Shown here piece after piece: positions 5,995 to 6,657 of a DNA stretch of 6,657 nucleotides. The stretch lies in NCBI GenBank assembly GCA_031272305.1, contig JAISUA010000219.1:1-6657 (forward strand), in the 5' to 3' direction. Source of the DNA: Clostridioides sp. GTDB lineage: Bacteria > Bacillota > Clostridia > Peptostreptococcales > Peptostreptococcaceae. Position numbers and translations under genes: made by a program. Each line of letters opens with the position of its first letter. The first letter of the stretch is position 1. Below the pieces are notes generated by a model. That model made no database searches. It saw only the letters and a program-made list of their open reading frames with translations, and was not told the DNA's origin.

Positions 5995-6186
5995 GCAGTT
6001 AAAAAATTTATTTATATTGAAATTGATTATTCGCAGTTAAAAAATTTATTTATATTGAAATTGATTATTCGTAGTTAAAAAATTTATTTATATTGAAATT
6101 GATTATCCGCAGTTAAAAAATTTTATTTATATTGAAATTGATTATCCGCAGTTAAAAAATTTTATTTATATTGAATTTTGTTCTTT
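5995..6186 (+). repeat. Five-unit 38/39-bp tandem repeat array
   Basis: Units start at 5995, 6033, 6071, 6109 and 6148, with lengths 38, 38, 38, 39 and 39. Each begins G(C/T)AGTTAAAAAATTT and continues through TTATATTGAA; units 1-4 end GATTAT(T/C)C. Units 1-4 differ only by a C/T near the start, one extra T in the run, and TC/CC at the end. Unit 5 changes in its last third, and that variant ending resembles the half unit at 5976-5994, so the array edges match each other more than the core. The length is not a multiple of three and the array is non-coding. Each of the four junctions from unit 1/2 to unit 4/5 forms TTAT(T/C)CG(C/T)A. Confidence 0.95.
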
Positions 6187-6210
6187 ACAGTTTGAAAAAC
6201 TTTTTTAATT

Positions 6211-6257
6211 AAAATAAATCGACTATTTTGTTTAGTTGATTTATTTTTTTCTTTTTT
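6211..6257 (+). terminator. Strong intrinsic terminator after the amidase and repeat array
   Basis: AAAATAAATCGACTA (6211-6225) pairs with TAGTTGATTTATTTT (6233-6247) over 15 positions, one of them G-U, with a 7-nt loop, then runs through TTTCTTTTTT to about 6257. On the minus strand the hairpin is not followed by a T-run, so it serves plus-strand transcripts. It separates the amidase unit from the ABC-F gene. Confidence 0.88.
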
Positions 6258-6312
6258 ATAAAATTCATAAATACCCTTTCTCAAGAATCATAGATATGAT
6301 AAAATAATTTGT

Positions 6313-6341
6313 TAGATAAATACAAATTATGTTGATATAAA
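6313..6341 (+). promoter_or_regulatory. Candidate sigma-A promoter of the ABC-F gene
   Basis: TAGATA (6313-6318, four of six matches to TTGACA), a 17-nt spacer, then TATAAA (6336-6341) preceded by TGA as an extended -10. It lies after the terminator and before the AAAGGAGA ribosome site at 6351-6358. Start of transcription would be near 6348, giving a very short leader. Confidence 0.42.
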
Positions 6342-6364
6342 AGAAAATGCAAAGGAGAATATAG

Positions 6365-6657
6365 ATGTTAGTTGTAGAAAATGTCAGTCATGGTTTTGGA
6401 GCTAGGACTATTTTAGAAAATGTATCATTTAGATTAAAAAAAGGAGAGCATATTGCTCTTGTAGGAGCAAATGGAGAAGGAAAATCAAGTTTTTTAAATA
6501 TAATAACAAATAAGTTGATGCCAGATGCAGGCACAATCAAATGGTCATCAAGAGCAACTGTAGGATATTTAGATCAACATTCTGAACTTAAGAAAGGTAT
6601 CACTATCAAAGAGGTTCTTCGTGATGCGTTCAAACATATGTTTGATTTGGAAAAAGA
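6365..6657 (+). CDS. ABC-F family ATPase, N-terminal part (cut by window edge)
   Basis: ABC-F proteins are soluble tandem ATPases without membrane domains. Characterised members bind the ribosomal E site and act in translation or antibiotic protection. The visible 97 codons cover the start of the first ATPase domain: LENVSFRLKKGEHIALVGAN, Walker A G34-ANGEGKS-S42 with Lys40, and a Q-loop in VGYLDQH (Gln71). The segment after the Q-loop (KKGITIKEVLRDAF) is typical of ABC-F and not of transporter ATPases. The ATG at 6365 has AGGAG 7 nt upstream. The linker between the ATPase domains and the second ATPase domain lie outside the window, so the subgroup (housekeeping or resistance) cannot be set. 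It has its own candidate promoter and seems unrelated in function to the envelope genes. Confidence 0.92.
   Translation, partial: MLVVENVSHGFGARTILENVSFRLKKGEHIALVGANGEGKSSFLNIITNKLMPDAGTIKWSSRATVGYLDQHSELKKGITIKEVLRDAFKHMFDLEK

Larger units (their letters stand above)
5971..6364. other. Spacer between amidase and ABC-F gene
   Basis: 394 bp with no gene. In order: a diverged half repeat (about 5976-5994), the 38/39-bp tandem array (5995-6186), a remnant with a small AGTTT-GAA-AAACT hairpin and T-run (6189-6206), the main terminator (6211-6257), then about 100 bp of upstream region for the ABC-F gene with its candidate promoter and ribosome site. The array lies before the terminator and is probably transcribed as 3' untranslated RNA of the amidase. 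Confidence 0.65.

Noticed and set aside
5995..6186. CRISPR array
   Set aside because: The 38-bp units are directly contiguous with no unique spacers between them.
5995..6186. Row of tandem sigma-A promoters within the repeat units
   Set aside because: TTGATT or TTGAAA and TATATT do occur in each unit but not at 16-18 nt spacing.

Overview
The window is very AT-rich DNA from a low-GC, endospore-forming Bacillota, most likely a member of the Clostridia. The evidence is two dedicated sporulation proteins (YunB and a SpoIVB-type peptidase), strong AGGAGG-type ribosome binding sites and lysine/asparagine/isoleucine-rich proteins. The gene set (class A PBP, YunB, SpoIVB-type peptidase) resembles, from memory, the Clostridioides difficile PBP1-SpoIVB2 region. 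A Peptostreptococcaceae-like host is therefore my best guess, but the species cannot be named from the sequence.

Layout. Positions 1-2097 (minus) encode the N-terminal 699 residues of a bifunctional class A penicillin-binding protein; the gene runs off the left edge just after its KTG motif. A 198-bp divergent spacer with a nested hairpin and a likely housekeeping promoter separates it from yunB (2296-3192, plus). A 325-bp convergent spacer follows, holding an 82-bp structure bounded by inverted repeats and a probable terminator. Next comes a compact spoIVB-type serine peptidase gene (3518-4507, minus) with a plausible forespore sigma-G promoter. A 566-bp divergent spacer rich in short repeats leads to a membrane-anchored N-acetylmuramoyl-L-alanine amidase (5074-5970, plus) with three 13-residue repeats in its stalk and an uncertain start codon. 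Its 3' region holds a five-unit 38/39-bp tandem array and a strong rho-independent terminator. The window ends in the first 97 codons of an ABC-F ATPase (6365 onward, plus).

How the genes fit together. Four of the five genes act at the cell envelope: peptidoglycan synthesis (PBP), peptidoglycan cleavage (amidase), and two sporulation proteins expected at the membranes around the forespore. The ABC-F protein is a soluble ribosome-associated type and looks like the start of a separate unit. Each gene appears to have its own transcription unit: no two consecutive genes point the same way without a long spacer or a terminator between them.

Most notable points: spoIVB lies away from the recN-spoIVB-spo0A neighbourhood usual for the main copy; the peptidase is short, with a reduced PDZ region; the PBP has Asp in place of a conserved Glu in its glycosyltransferase domain and a duplicated linker motif; YunB has a very basic N-terminal extension; and the tandem array places a near-DnaA-box 9-mer at each of four unit junctions.
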